DNA from: Ectothiorhodospiraceae bacterium BW-2
Lineage (GTDB): Bacteria > Pseudomonadota > Gammaproteobacteria > Thiohalomonadales > Thiohalomonadaceae
Assembly (NCBI GenBank): GCA_008375315.1
Contig: CP032507.1
Coordinates: 2,789,001-2,853,000 of the forward strand
Length of the DNA: 64,000 bases
Direction: 5' to 3'
Under the pieces are notes generated by a model. That model was not told the origin of the DNA and made no database searches. It saw only the letters and a program-made list of their open reading frames with translations. Shown here piece by piece: positions 53,427 to 62,375 of the stretch. Both the position numbers and the translations under genes were made by a program. The number at the start of each line of letters is the position of its first letter. Position 1 is the stretch's first letter.

Positions 53427-53723
53427 CTAACTCGCAGCGGCAGCACAACCTCCGGCTGTCGCACACGGTTTGGAGGCCGGCTCTTTTTGCTCCTTTTTGG
53501 GCTCACTTTTGCCCTCGTTAGCAACCAGATTTTTCTTGTTGCCGCTCTTAAAGTCGGTCTCATACCAGCCACCTCCCTTGAGGCGAAAGCCGCTAGCGGA
53601 GATCAGTTTAGTCAGTGTCGCCTGTTGACACTCGGGGCAGTCGGTGAGCGGATCGTCACTCATCTTCTGTATCGCTTCCATCTCGTGGCCGCAACGGGTG
53701 CAGGCATATTCATAAATAGGCAT
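53427..53723 (-). CDS. FmdB-type zinc-ribbon protein
   Basis: 98 residues. YACTRCGHEMEAIQ and DCPECQQATLTKLIS give the CxxC...CxxC zinc ribbon of the FmdB family. A Lys/Glu-rich linker and an Ala-rich tail with two cysteines (KPCATAGGCAAAA) follow. Family members are small regulators of uncertain function, often beside translation genes. GAGGTG precedes the ATG. Its location upstream of aspS on the same strand is common in proteobacteria. Confidence 0.9.
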   Translation of the reverse strand: MPIYEYACTRCGHEMEAIQKMSDDPLTDCPECQQATLTKLISASGFRLKGGGWYETDFKSGNKKNLVANEGKSEPKKEQKEPASKPCATAGGCAAAAS

Positions 53724-53805
53724 CTTTATCTTTCACCTCGATAAATTGATATAGTGCAGCTATCTTACGGTATATTACCGGTGGCGATAATATCCATTCA
53801 GTAAT

Positions 53806-53821
53806 AGGCCGCTACCGGCCT
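53806..53821. repeat. short perfect hairpin before the SDR gene
   Basis: AGGCCG and CGGCCT arms around a CTAC loop, 18 bases before the ATG at 53839. It could fold in the mRNA leader and affect initiation, or be part of a terminator remnant. No T-tract follows. Confidence 0.45.
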
Positions 53822-53838
53822 GGGTGGAACATAGGAGC

Positions 53839-54723
53839 ATGGCTTTGAAAAAACAATCTCAATCGCAGGTGGTGGTGATTACCGGCTGCTCTAGCGGAAT
53901 CGGTCTAGCCACGGCGCAGTTGCTGCATGAGCGAGGGCATCAGGTCTTCGCGACCGCTAGACGGGCGGACGATGTGGTGCGACTGCAGCAGCAGGGGTGG
54001 GCGTCACTGCTGCTCGATCTGGACGACTCGGCCTCTATTTCGTCGGCGCTACAGCAGATAGTACAGTATAGCGGTGGCCGAATTGATGTGCTGTTCAATA
54101 ATGGTGCCTATGGGCAGCCGGGGGCGGTGGAAGATCTCCCCCGAGAGGTGCTGCAGCAGCAGTTTCAGACCAATCTGTTTGGCACCCATGAGTTGACTCG
54201 GCAGGTGATTCCGTTGATGCGCCAGCAGGGGTATGGTCGTATTATTTTCAATAGCTCGGTATTGGGGCTGATTGCACTGCCGTTTCGGGGGGCCTATAAC
54301 GCGAGTAAATATGCCCTAGAGGGGCTGGCCGATACCTTGCGGTTGGAGCTCTACGGTAGCGGGATTGAGGTGAGTCTCATCGAACCGGGGCCGATTGAGA
54401 GCCGTTTTCGGGCCAATAGCTATGCCGCTTGGCAACGGACGATAGCGGGAGCGCCGTCACACTTTACTCCCGCTTACACTGGTATGATTCAACGGTTGAC
54501 CAAAGAGGGGGCGGCGGCGCCATTTACCCTGCCAGCCGAGGCGGTCGCCCGCAAAGTCGTGCATGCGGTAGAGAGTCGTCGTCCAAAAGCACGCTACTTT
54601 GTTACCTTTCCGACTTGGCTGTTTGGTCTGTTACGGCGATTGTTGACCACCCGCCAGCTCGATTGGGTGCTGCGGCGGGTGTCGGCGGATGAGTTGGTAA
54701 GAGGAGAGAGTCGTGATGATTAG
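53839..54723 (+). CDS. short-chain dehydrogenase/reductase
   Basis: 294 residues from ATG 53839; a GTG at 53824 is an alternative, and the AGGAG at 53833-53837 is too close to the ATG to decide. The NAD(P) motif is TGCSSGIGLA, NNGAYG marks the adenine-ribose region, and the catalytic set is Ser in NSSVLG with YNASKYALEG (Tyr and Lys). PGPIESRF follows. It is a classical SDR similar to retinol- or steroid-type reductases. The substrate is unknown. Its 3' end overlaps the CHAT gene start, so the two are coupled. Confidence 0.88.
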   Translation: MALKKQSQSQVVVITGCSSGIGLATAQLLHERGHQVFATARRADDVVRLQQQGWASLLLDLDDSASISSALQQIVQYSGGRIDVLFNNGAYGQPGAVEDLPREVLQQQFQTNLFGTHELTRQVIPLMRQQGYGRIIFNSSVLGLIALPFRGAYNASKYALEGLADTLRLELYGSGIEVSLIEPGPIESRFRANSYAAWQRTIAGAPSHFTPAYTGMIQRLTKEGAAAPFTLPAEAVARKVVHAVESRRPKARYFVTFPTWLFGLLRRLLTTRQLDWVLRRVSADELVRGESRDD

Positions 54724-57700
54724 ATGGGGAGAGTTTTGGGTCGCGTTAGGATTACTTATCGGGGGCAGTGGTGTTGGCGTTAGCGTCGCACAACAAGAGA
54801 GGGCCAACCCCTTTAGCCTCTTCTATCAGCAGGCGCAGCAGGGGGAGTATGCCGCAGCTGTTGCGACGGCAGAGCAGCTACTGCCGCTACTTAAACAGCA
54901 GCTAGGGGAGCACCACCCCGATACACTAGCGTTTCGGTTACAGGCGCTACAGATGGCGCTATTGAGTGAGAGCCGCTCGATCGATGAGCCGCTACAGCAG
55001 CTACAGCAGCTAATCGAGCTCTTACAACAGCAGCAGCAGCCCGAGCTACAGTTAGAGGCGATGCAGTTCTATGCCGATATTAGCTGGCAGCGACAGCGTG
55101 TTGAAGAGGCGCGGCAGGGGTATCGTGCCTTAACTGAGTGGTTGTTAACCCGGCAGCCGCCCTCGAAAGAGCTGCTCTACGCTAATCTCTGGCGTGAGGG
55201 GGAGGTGCTACTACAGAGCGTTGTGCCCCAGCAGGCTACTGAGCGCTGGGAGTCGGTCTGTGAGCAGCTCGAACCGACTATTAGCTGTCAACTGGAGTAT
55301 GGTCAGTGGCTGTTGCAGCAGCAGCAGTTAGCGCCATTAGAGTCGCTGTTGCAGCAGCTTGAGTCTCTCTCGGCATGGGAGCAAGAGCCGCTACGGCAGT
55401 ATCAACTGCTGCAGGCGCGTTACTGGCGCTCAGTCGGGGAGCTAGCAGCAGCAGAGCCACTACTACAAGCGATAGTGAGCGGCACTGAGCCGATGGCTAG
55501 TGAGACGATCCTGCACGGCTGGTTAGAGTGGCTGGAGGTGGTGTTAGCGCAAGGTCGGCTAGAGAGCGCCACCGAACTGGTTGCAGAGCTGCTACCGTTA
55601 GCCGGAGCGCTGCCTGAACCGTTGAGCCACTGGGAGCCGAGATTGGCCGATAATCTAGGGCAATATTATCAGCAGCTAGGGGCGTTTGAGCCGGCCGAGA
55701 GCTTCTATCGGCTCGCCTACCAGCGCTACACCGAGCAGCAGGGGGAGGGGGCACCGGCGACCCTCAGTAGTGGTAATAATTTAGCGCTGCTACTAGAGGA
55801 GGCGGGGCTGTATGATGAGGCCGAGCCGCTGCTCTCCCAAGGATTGCTATTGGCGCGGCAGAGTTTGGGTGATGAGCATCCTACCACTTTGGCCTATATG
55901 AATAATCTGGCCATGCTCTATGAGAGTCAGGGCAAATTTACCGACGCCGAGGCCCTTTATCAGAGCAGCATTGCGACGCTAGAGGAGAGTTTGGGGGGGG
56001 AGCACGATCAGACCCTCATTCGGATCAATAATCTCGCCTACCTCCATCTGTTGCAGGGCCATAACCGGCTGGCGGCTGATCTATTTGGGCAGATCTATGC
56101 TCAGTGGCAGGTGACGCTAGGTGAGTCTCACCCTAATACGCTAAAGGCGTTAAATAGCTGGGGGCGGGCGCTGTTTGGTGTCGGTGAGTCGGCGCTAGCG
56201 GCGCAGAAGTTGCAGCTAGCGCTACAGGGGCGGCAGCAGCAGTTAGGGGCTGGGCATCGAGATACGATTCGCTCTCGTATCGATCTGCTTCGGCTACAGC
56301 AGCAGCTCGATGCAGAACCGTTAGTCGCGCTAACTGAACAGCTACAGCTCGACTGTGAACAGAGTCTTAGTGAGGGGCACCCCTACTGCTTTGAGGCGCT
56401 GGGGTTGCGTATTGAGACGCTTACCGCAGCGGGTCTGATCGATGCGGCAGCGACATGGCACCAAATTCGCTATCAACGCCGCAACCAGTTTTTAGAGCGA
56501 ATGTTGTGGGTGACGGGGGAGAATAGTCGTGAAGGCTATATTCGCCGTCATCGCGCCGAACTCGATAGCTACTACACCTTTTTGCTCGATTACCAGCGTC
56601 CCGATGCCGCGACGCAACTGTTACAGATGAGTCTAGATCGTAAGGGTTTACTGCTGGCTATCTCGGCGCAAATTCAGCAGGCGGGTCGCTTTAGTAACAA
56701 TCCGGAGCTGGCTTCGCGAGTGGCGCGATTAATACAAGCGAGGAAAGATCTTGCCAGTTTAACCCTCTCTGGGCCGCAGGGGATGGCCGACCAGCAGCAT
56801 CTACAGCTCCTGGAGGAGCTAGAGGTGGAGATTCAACGACTAGAGGCGGAGCTAGGGCGCTTTAGCCGCCTCTGGGCCGAACGGGCCGAGCCGCCGCAGT
56901 TAGTCCAGCTATGGCAGCAGCTCCCCCCAGAGACGGTGTTAATCGACTACACTCTCTACTATCGTGCCCAAGAGGCCTATCTGGTGGCGGTGGTCGTTCG
57001 GCGTGACGAGGACGGTACGATCGACAGCCAATGGGTCGATCTAGGCCGTTATCAACCGATAGCTGAGGCGGTGGTTGCCTTTCGCACCACGATTCAGGAT
57101 GTCGATGCCTATGATGATGAGATTCTCGATGCCGGCTACCGCCTCTATCGCCAAATTTGGCAGCCCTTAGAGCCGCTGTTAGTCGGAACAGAGGCTAGCT
57201 ATATCGTGCCTGATGGCCAGCTCAATATTCTCCCCTTTGCGGCGATTAATGATGCTGAGGATCGCTACTTAATTCAAAAATACAATTTGACACTGCTCAC
57301 CTCTTTGCGCGATCTATTGCCAGATGAGCCGCAGCGGCGTGAGTTAGATATGCTCATTTTGGCCGGTCCCGACTATAACGCCGGCAGTGAATTGAGCGAA
57401 GCGCAGGTGGAGCAGCAGCGGCAGCAGCGAAATCGTGCTATCGCCTCTCGTAGCTTAGGCAGTCGCGCCGCTACGCTGGAGTCGAGCCGTTCGCTCATGC
57501 GTAGCTTACGCGGCCTCTCTCGTGGGATGCGTGGCTTACAGTTTACCCCGCTGCCCGGCGCTGAAAGTGAGGGCGAGCTAATCAATGAGCAGTTTAGTCG
57601 GGGAGTGGGGGAGGTAACGCTCTATACCGGTGCTGAGGCCTCCGAGGCTAAACTACAAGGGCTATCCCGTTCGCCGGCAATTCTCCATCTAGCGACCCAC

Positions 57701-58213
57701 GGCTTCTTTTTGAAGATAGATGAGGCGATACGGGAGCGGGTGGTGACGACCCAGCGAGGGGGGGGGATCTCCTCACCGCCACCGGGCGATAATCCGCTGT
57801 TGCGGGCGGGCTTGGCCTTTGCTGGCGTTAACCATAACGCCCCCTTTTTAGGCGAGCTCAATACCGATAATGATGGTATTTTGACCGCGCTGGAGGTGTT
57901 AAATCTGCCACTAGAGGGGACAGAGCTGGCGGTACTGTCGGCCTGCGAAACAGGACTAGGCGAGATCCATGAGGGGGAGGGGGTGTATGGTCTGCGGCGC
58001 TCATTTTTAGAGGCGGGTACCGACAGTTTAATCACCTCATTGTGGGAGGTGAGCGATGCCGGCACCCAAGCGTTAATGTCGCGCTTTTATGAGCTGGTGT
58101 TTGAGGGGAGGGAGGTGCATCAGGCATTTCGCCAGACCCAGTTAGAGATGATCGACTCCTATCGCTGGGGCTACCCCTATATCTGGTCGGCGTTTATGAT
58201 GACTGGGCTTTAG
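54713..58213 (+). CDS. secreted TPR-CHAT protein (caspase-like)
   Basis: 1166 residues. A signal peptide (about 1-26, ending VAQQ) is followed by helical repeats, with TPR units clear from about 330 to 560 (for example NNLALLLEEAGLYDEAEPLL and NNLAMLYESQGKFTDAEALY). A C-terminal CHAT domain (about 840-1165) has H996 in LHLATHGFF and C1078 in VLSACETGLG, the caspase-like dyad. CHAT domains of this kind act as proteases in other systems; the target here is unknown. The GTG start at 54713 overlaps the SDR stop; an ATG follows at once. The 3' end overlaps cheV by 20 bases. Confidence 0.88.
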   Translation: MMIRWGEFWVALGLLIGGSGVGVSVAQQERANPFSLFYQQAQQGEYAAAVATAEQLLPLLKQQLGEHHPDTLAFRLQALQMALLSESRSIDEPLQQLQQLIELLQQQQQPELQLEAMQFYADISWQRQRVEEARQGYRALTEWLLTRQPPSKELLYANLWREGEVLLQSVVPQQATERWESVCEQLEPTISCQLEYGQWLLQQQQLAPLESLLQQLESLSAWEQEPLRQYQLLQARYWRSVGELAAAEPLLQAIVSGTEPMASETILHGWLEWLEVVLAQGRLESATELVAELLPLAGALPEPLSHWEPRLADNLGQYYQQLGAFEPAESFYRLAYQRYTEQQGEGAPATLSSGNNLALLLEEAGLYDEAEPLLSQGLLLARQSLGDEHPTTLAYMNNLAMLYESQGKFTDAEALYQSSIATLEESLGGEHDQTLIRINNLAYLHLLQGHNRLAADLFGQIYAQWQVTLGESHPNTLKALNSWGRALFGVGESALAAQKLQLALQGRQQQLGAGHRDTIRSRIDLLRLQQQLDAEPLVALTEQLQLDCEQSLSEGHPYCFEALGLRIETLTAAGLIDAAATWHQIRYQRRNQFLERMLWVTGENSREGYIRRHRAELDSYYTFLLDYQRPDAATQLLQMSLDRKGLLLAISAQIQQAGRFSNNPELASRVARLIQARKDLASLTLSGPQGMADQQHLQLLEELEVEIQRLEAELGRFSRLWAERAEPPQLVQLWQQLPPETVLIDYTLYYRAQEAYLVAVVVRRDEDGTIDSQWVDLGRYQPIAEAVVAFRTTIQDVDAYDDEILDAGYRLYRQIWQPLEPLLVGTEASYIVPDGQLNILPFAAINDAEDRYLIQKYNLTLLTSLRDLLPDEPQRRELDMLILAGPDYNAGSELSEAQVEQQRQQRNRAIASRSLGSRAATLESSRSLMRSLRGLSRGMRGLQFTPLPGAESEGELINEQFSRGVGEVTLYTGAEASEAKLQGLSRSPAILHLATHGFFLKIDEAIRERVVTTQRGGGISSPPPGDNPLLRAGLAFAGVNHNAPFLGELNTDNDGILTALEVLNLPLEGTELAVLSACETGLGEIHEGEGVYGLRRSFLEAGTDSLITSLWEVSDAGTQALMSRFYELVFEGREVHQAFRQTQLEMIDSYRWGYPYIWSAFMMTGL

Positions 58214-59141
58214 AGCTGTTTTGGGCACTTAACTGCTGCAACACCACTTCGGCGAGATCATTCGGATCATATTTTTGGATAAAGCGGTTGGCACCGGTCT
58301 TTTTGAGCATATCCATATTAAACTCACCACTAATGGAGGAGTGGAGCAGAATATAGATATCACTATATCGGGGCTGGCTGCGTAGGGCGGTGGTTAACAT
58401 ATAGCCATCCATCTCTGGCATCTCGATATCTGAGATAATCATCTTAATATGCTGCCTCGGATCGATGCCGGCCTGCTCCATCTGTTGCAGTAATGTTAGA
58501 GCTGCTTTGCCATCTTCGGCTGTCTCGCACTCGACCCCAATCTGCTCTAGGGCGCGTCGAATCTGGTTTCTAGCGACACTCGAATCATCGACCACTAGGA
58601 CAGTATTACCGGCAACCGAGTGGTTAGCCGTGAGGGTCTCATTCACCGCGGTGCTAGCGTGAACGACTTGATCTAGCACCTTTTCGACATCGAGGATTTC
58701 GACCATCGCCCCATCGATAACGGTAACGGCGGTCACAAAACTCCCCTTGCCGATGCCACCGGGGTTAGGTCGTACCTCCTCCCAACGGGTATTGACGATT
58801 TTGTCAACCGAGCGAACCAAAAAGCCGTGTACCGAGCGGTTATATTCGGTAATGATGATATTCCCCTCCTCACGCTTTTTCAGTGGCGGACCGCCGACGG
58901 CGACCGAGAGATCCATAATCGGCATCGTAATACCGCGCAAAGTGGCGATGCCGAGTACCATCGGATGGGAGCCAGGGGTACGGGTGAGGTGGGTATAGGG
59001 AATCACCTCCTGCACTTTAAAGACATTAATGCCGAACTGCTGCCGACCGTCAAGACGAAACAGCAGCAGCTCTAATCGAGTACCGGCGAGTCGATTCGAC
59101 TCAAGAACTGCACTGCTGCTACTAGCTGGCGATTGACTCAT
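58194..59141 (-). CDS. cheV: chemotaxis coupling/receiver protein CheV
   Basis: 315 residues. A CheW domain (about 20-165, with FGINVFKVQEVIPY and VLGIATLRGITMPIMDL) is joined to a receiver (about 180-305, with VVDDSSVARNQI and MIISDIEMPEMDGYM, the phospho-acceptor Asp in the latter). CheV couples receptors to CheA with adjustable gain. No other che genes are adjacent. The 3' end overlaps the CHAT gene. Confidence 0.95.
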   Translation of the reverse strand: MSQSPASSSSAVLESNRLAGTRLELLLFRLDGRQQFGINVFKVQEVIPYTHLTRTPGSHPMVLGIATLRGITMPIMDLSVAVGGPPLKKREEGNIIITEYNRSVHGFLVRSVDKIVNTRWEEVRPNPGGIGKGSFVTAVTVIDGAMVEILDVEKVLDQVVHASTAVNETLTANHSVAGNTVLVVDDSSVARNQIRRALEQIGVECETAEDGKAALTLLQQMEQAGIDPRQHIKMIISDIEMPEMDGYMLTTALRSQPRYSDIYILLHSSISGEFNMDMLKKTGANRFIQKYDPNDLAEVVLQQLSAQNSSKAQSS

Positions 59142-59151
59142 GGCGCTTGGT

Positions 59152-60465
59152 TTAAAACTTATAGCTGCTGCCTAAAAAGAGATTGGTGGAGAGAAACTCA
59201 GTCGCCTGATTAGCCCCCTCAATCACCGAAGCGGTACCGCTCCCCTGCTCAATAATGAGACCGAGGGTGAGAGAGGAGTTACGGGTGAAGCGGGTAATAC
59301 TGCCGCTAAGACCGATACGATCAATGTCTTCAGTAAAGAGTCCCTCTAACTTGCTGTTATTGGAGTTATTGCTAAACAGACCGCTTCGTAGTGCCCAGCT
59401 ATTGGTGAGGTAGTACTCCATCCCCAGTGCCAAATTGGTGACTGAGTCGCGGTCAGTGTTATCAAACTCGGTGGCAGAGGTGGCGCTAAAGTGGTTAAGA
59501 TCGGCTGACAGCAGCAGCTTATCGGAGTAGAACCAAGCCGCACCGAGACCGAGATGGAGCGGTAGATCGCGTTTGGCGTCGATATGGGTGAGCACGGGGG
59601 CTTGGGTGGTGCCGTTGGCTAACGCACAGAGCCCGACTGCCTCCTCGCGGTCACTGCTACAGCTCTGTTGCTGGATCATTTCGCTGGAGAAGAGCAGCGG
59701 TTGGCGCAGCGTCATCCCGATTGAGAGCCGCTCAATGGGAGCCCACATCACCCCTAATACCGGCTCTATACCGCTCTCTTCCGACTCAATGTAGGTGTTG
59801 CTCCACTCAAAGCGAGTGTGGCCGTCATCAAATTGATCTTTTGTCGCCACCTTGCCGATCCACTGATTAAGGATAATTTGACTCTGGTGGAGGTAGAAGT
59901 AGAGAGTCATACCGACGGCGAGGCGATCGTTAATCTCCATCGCCAATGACGGGCCGATCTTATACTCATCGTTTTGGAAGTTGGAGTTAATAATCGCATC
60001 ACTGGTGGTGGTGTTCGCGAGATTGGTGAAGAGCTGATCTTGATCGAGCTTGAGCGAGTCGGTCACCGCGTAGGAGAAGCCGAAGGTCCAACTCTGCATC
60101 GGTTGCACCATCCCAAAGAAGTTAGGTAGCAGCGAGGAGGTCTCGCGCTCGTAGTCGTTACTCAATAGCGCATTCTTATAGGTGGTGGTCGCGAGGGAGT
60201 AGGTGTTAACCGCGCCTGAGAGGGTGAGATCTTGCGAATAGACAATGCCAGCCGGGTTATAGTAGAGCCCTGAGACATCATCGCTAATACCGATGTAACT
60301 CCCCCCCATACCGGAGGCTCGTTCACCTAAGAGCGCATTATTGTAGTGGTTTATATCGCCATAGGCGTTGGGGGTAACGAGCGACAACAGCAGCACAATA
60401 GGGGCTATGGTATAGGGGAGGGGGGGTGGAACATGCTTTCTACTCACTAAGGTTAGGTGAAACAA
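59152..60465 (-). CDS. FadL/OmpP1-type outer membrane protein
   Basis: 437 residues. After a signal peptide (ending PNAYG), the family start is clear: ALLGERASGMGGSYIGISDD and GLYYNPAGI. Amphipathic beta strands follow to a terminal LGSSYKF ending in an aromatic residue, as in outer membrane barrels. FadL relatives import hydrophobic molecules such as fatty acids or aromatics. The first codons overlap the M48 gene by 26 bases. A GTG a few codons further in is an alternative start. Confidence 0.9.
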   Translation of the reverse strand: MFHLTLVSRKHVPPPLPYTIAPIVLLLSLVTPNAYGDINHYNNALLGERASGMGGSYIGISDDVSGLYYNPAGIVYSQDLTLSGAVNTYSLATTTYKNALLSNDYERETSSLLPNFFGMVQPMQSWTFGFSYAVTDSLKLDQDQLFTNLANTTTSDAIINSNFQNDEYKIGPSLAMEINDRLAVGMTLYFYLHQSQIILNQWIGKVATKDQFDDGHTRFEWSNTYIESEESGIEPVLGVMWAPIERLSIGMTLRQPLLFSSEMIQQQSCSSDREEAVGLCALANGTTQAPVLTHIDAKRDLPLHLGLGAAWFYSDKLLLSADLNHFSATSATEFDNTDRDSVTNLALGMEYYLTNSWALRSGLFSNNSNNSKLEGLFTEDIDRIGLSGSITRFTRNSSLTLGLIIEQGSGTASVIEGANQATEFLSTNLFLGSSYKF

Positions 60466-61288
60466 TCAGGGTAAAGCGGGGGCGCATTGTCACCCCCTCT
60501 ATTTGATCCAGCCTCTGCTGCTGGCGCTGCTGTTGCAACGCTTCGAGCCGGACTGAGAAGCTCGGGTGGGTCTGATTTAGTATCGCTGCCTGATCCTCTT
60601 TATGGTGCGAGACCTTCTGGAGATAGCGCTCTAGCGCCTTAGGATCGTAACCGGCTAGGGTACTAAGTAACATCCCGCTCTGGTCGGCCTCTAACTCATC
60701 TTGCTGTTTTAAGCCGTTGCCGAACAGTAACCCAAACGCCTTATCGAGCGTCTGTTGCAGCGCGACTCGGGCGGTATCGCTAAAACCGCCGAGTAGCTGG
60801 CCGACCATACTGCCGGCATCGAGGGTGTTGCCGCGAATTTTCAGCTCTTTGACGATATGTTTATGGTTAATATGGGCGATTTCGTGCGCGAGTACAGCGG
60901 CGAGTTCCGCCTCATCCTCCATCTGTAGTAGAGCGCCGCGGGTGATGAAAATATAGCCTCCGGGGGCGGCATAGGCGTTAATCTCTTCGCTATCGACTAG
61001 CGCAACGCGATAGGTTAACTCACTGCGACCCCCATGCTCGGTCAAGTAGCGCCCCACCATGGTGAGGTAGCGGTTAATCTGCTGGCGCTGATCGAGCGGG
61101 TGACGACCTAAAATCAGCGCCGCTAACTGACGCCCAAAGGCGATTTCGGCCTTAACATCCTCCTCCAGCTCCTCAGCACTCGCCTCTAGCTGCTGCGAGG
61201 CGCGACCCCGAAAGGCGTGGCTCGGGGCGATAGCGCTCAACAGTAGGATAAACAGTAGCGTCATCCAGAGGGGGCGGCTACTTACCAT
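60440..61288 (-). CDS. M48-family periplasmic metalloprotease
   Basis: 282 residues from ATG 61288; an earlier in-frame ATG at 61327 lies deep in the upstream gene. A signal peptide ends near PSHAF. The zinc motif HEIAH is near residue 130 in LAAVLAHEIAHINHKH, and the third ligand lies in ELEADQSGMLL. YAAPGGYIFITRGAL is the usual lead-in. It is of the BepA/LoiP type that degrades misassembled outer membrane proteins; TPR repeats of BepA are absent. The start overlaps the SH3 gene by 11 bases. Confidence 0.9.
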   Translation of the reverse strand: MVSSRPLWMTLLFILLLSAIAPSHAFRGRASQQLEASAEELEEDVKAEIAFGRQLAALILGRHPLDQRQQINRYLTMVGRYLTEHGGRSELTYRVALVDSEEINAYAAPGGYIFITRGALLQMEDEAELAAVLAHEIAHINHKHIVKELKIRGNTLDAGSMVGQLLGGFSDTARVALQQTLDKAFGLLFGNGLKQQDELEADQSGMLLSTLAGYDPKALERYLQKVSHHKEDQAAILNQTHPSFSVRLEALQQQRQQQRLDQIEGVTMRPRFTLIVSPNLSE

Positions 61289-61757
61289 GCTGGATCTGAT
61301 CGATAAACTGTTGATATTCAGCGGCATCGAGCTTTAACTGCTCCATCTGCTGTAGATCGTCATAGTTGGCTGGGCGGTCAGTCTCCTCCTCAGAGTCGGC
61401 GCTTAATCCCCGAGCCGCCCCGGCTGTCGTAACCACGGAGGCACGGGTGCGGGCGCTCTGATTTAAATCGACGCTACTTTGGTCAAGGGGTGAGAGGTTA
61501 TTGAGCGGTGGGTGGGAGGTGAACATAAATTTAGAGAGCCATCCTTGCTGCGATCCCGATGTCACCTCTATCCAGGCGGTCTGTCGGCTGACGACGGTGA
61601 CCTCATCGCCGCGATTGAGGGTGGCAATCTTATTGGCATTAAAGGCGGGTTGAGCAAACAGGGGAGCCTGTTGACTCTGAATGTAGCCGGTTTCAGCCTG
61701 TAAAGTGGCGCTGAGTGTGAGTGCTGCGAGCAGCGTGTGAAGACGCATAGTCATCAT
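61278..61757 (-). CDS. SH3-like envelope protein
   Basis: 159 residues from ATG 61757 with AGGAGT just upstream; further ATGs follow within 10 bases. A signal peptide ends near LQAE. A bacterial SH3 domain (about 20-80) has PLFAQPAFNANKIATLNRGD and GWLSKFMF. The C-terminus is polar with an Asp/Glu stretch. Such domains usually bind peptidoglycan or partner proteins. The overlap with the M48 gene suggests a joint role in envelope quality control. Confidence 0.85.
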   Translation of the reverse strand: MMTMRLHTLLAALTLSATLQAETGYIQSQQAPLFAQPAFNANKIATLNRGDEVTVVSRQTAWIEVTSGSQQGWLSKFMFTSHPPLNNLSPLDQSSVDLNQSARTRASVVTTAGAARGLSADSEEETDRPANYDDLQQMEQLKLDAAEYQQFIDQIQHGK

Positions 61758-61781
61758 CAAGACTCCTGTGTGGGACGGGAA

Positions 61782-61984
61782 CTATTTGCTGGTTAAATTA
61801 TACACCCCATCCCACCCCTTTTCAGGGGGATTTTGCAAGAAAGTGTGGCCGCGCTCCTGCATCAGTTGACTATAGGCGGGCAGAGGGAGCTGCTGGTAGG
61901 CCTCAATCGTCGCCTACCACTGCTTCTCTAGGTAAAATTTGAAGAGCAGAGGTGGGAGTGGGTCGCGATCGCCGTGGCTCGATT
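61782..61984 (-). pseudogene. 3' fragment of an unidentified gene with an internal stop
   Basis: The minus strand reads as protein up to a TAG at 61782-61784: LLFKFYLEKQW, a TAG (61914-61916), then ATIEAYQQLPLPAYSQL and EKGWDGVYNLTSK. The composition is clearly protein-like on both sides of the stop in the same frame, which points to a decayed gene. The family is not recognised. Confidence 0.45.
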
Positions 61985-62375
61985 TAAGGTCTCGCTATCG
62001 CTGTCGGGAGGACAGAGTGGGGCGAAGATCATAATCGGGTGCGCTGACGATCCGGTTGAACGGATGAAGCACATCGAGGCGCAGCAGTTGGCGAAGGTCG
62101 ATCCGCGACTCAAGGGGGGATATGATGAGCGAGTGAATCCATCCGATGCCGAACAGATCATCCTGCAAACGCTGGCCAATGCCCTAGTGGTGGCTGATGC
62201 TGCTCAGAGCTTTGGTGATGTGTGGCGGGGTGGAGAGAGAAATTATCAGTCCAGAAAGAGGATGATATTGAAACTTTTACCCAGCATTATCGGCGCTTAA
62301 AGTGGACAGTAAACGAGTTTGCAACCTAAATATCATCATCCGCTATTCAGCTATTGAGTCAAGAGGAGGCACACC
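61974..62375. other. region of decayed sequence before the last gene
   Basis: The plus strand has a 108-codon frame at 61974-62300 (starting at GTG) with segments such as VERMKHIEAQQLAKVDPRL and AEQIILQTLANALVVADA that look protein-like. The frame then ends in a less plausible RKRMILKLLPSIIGA tail. No ribosome site, no family and a partial overlap with the minus-strand fragment make it unlikely to be intact. It is perhaps another gene remnant. Confidence 0.35.
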
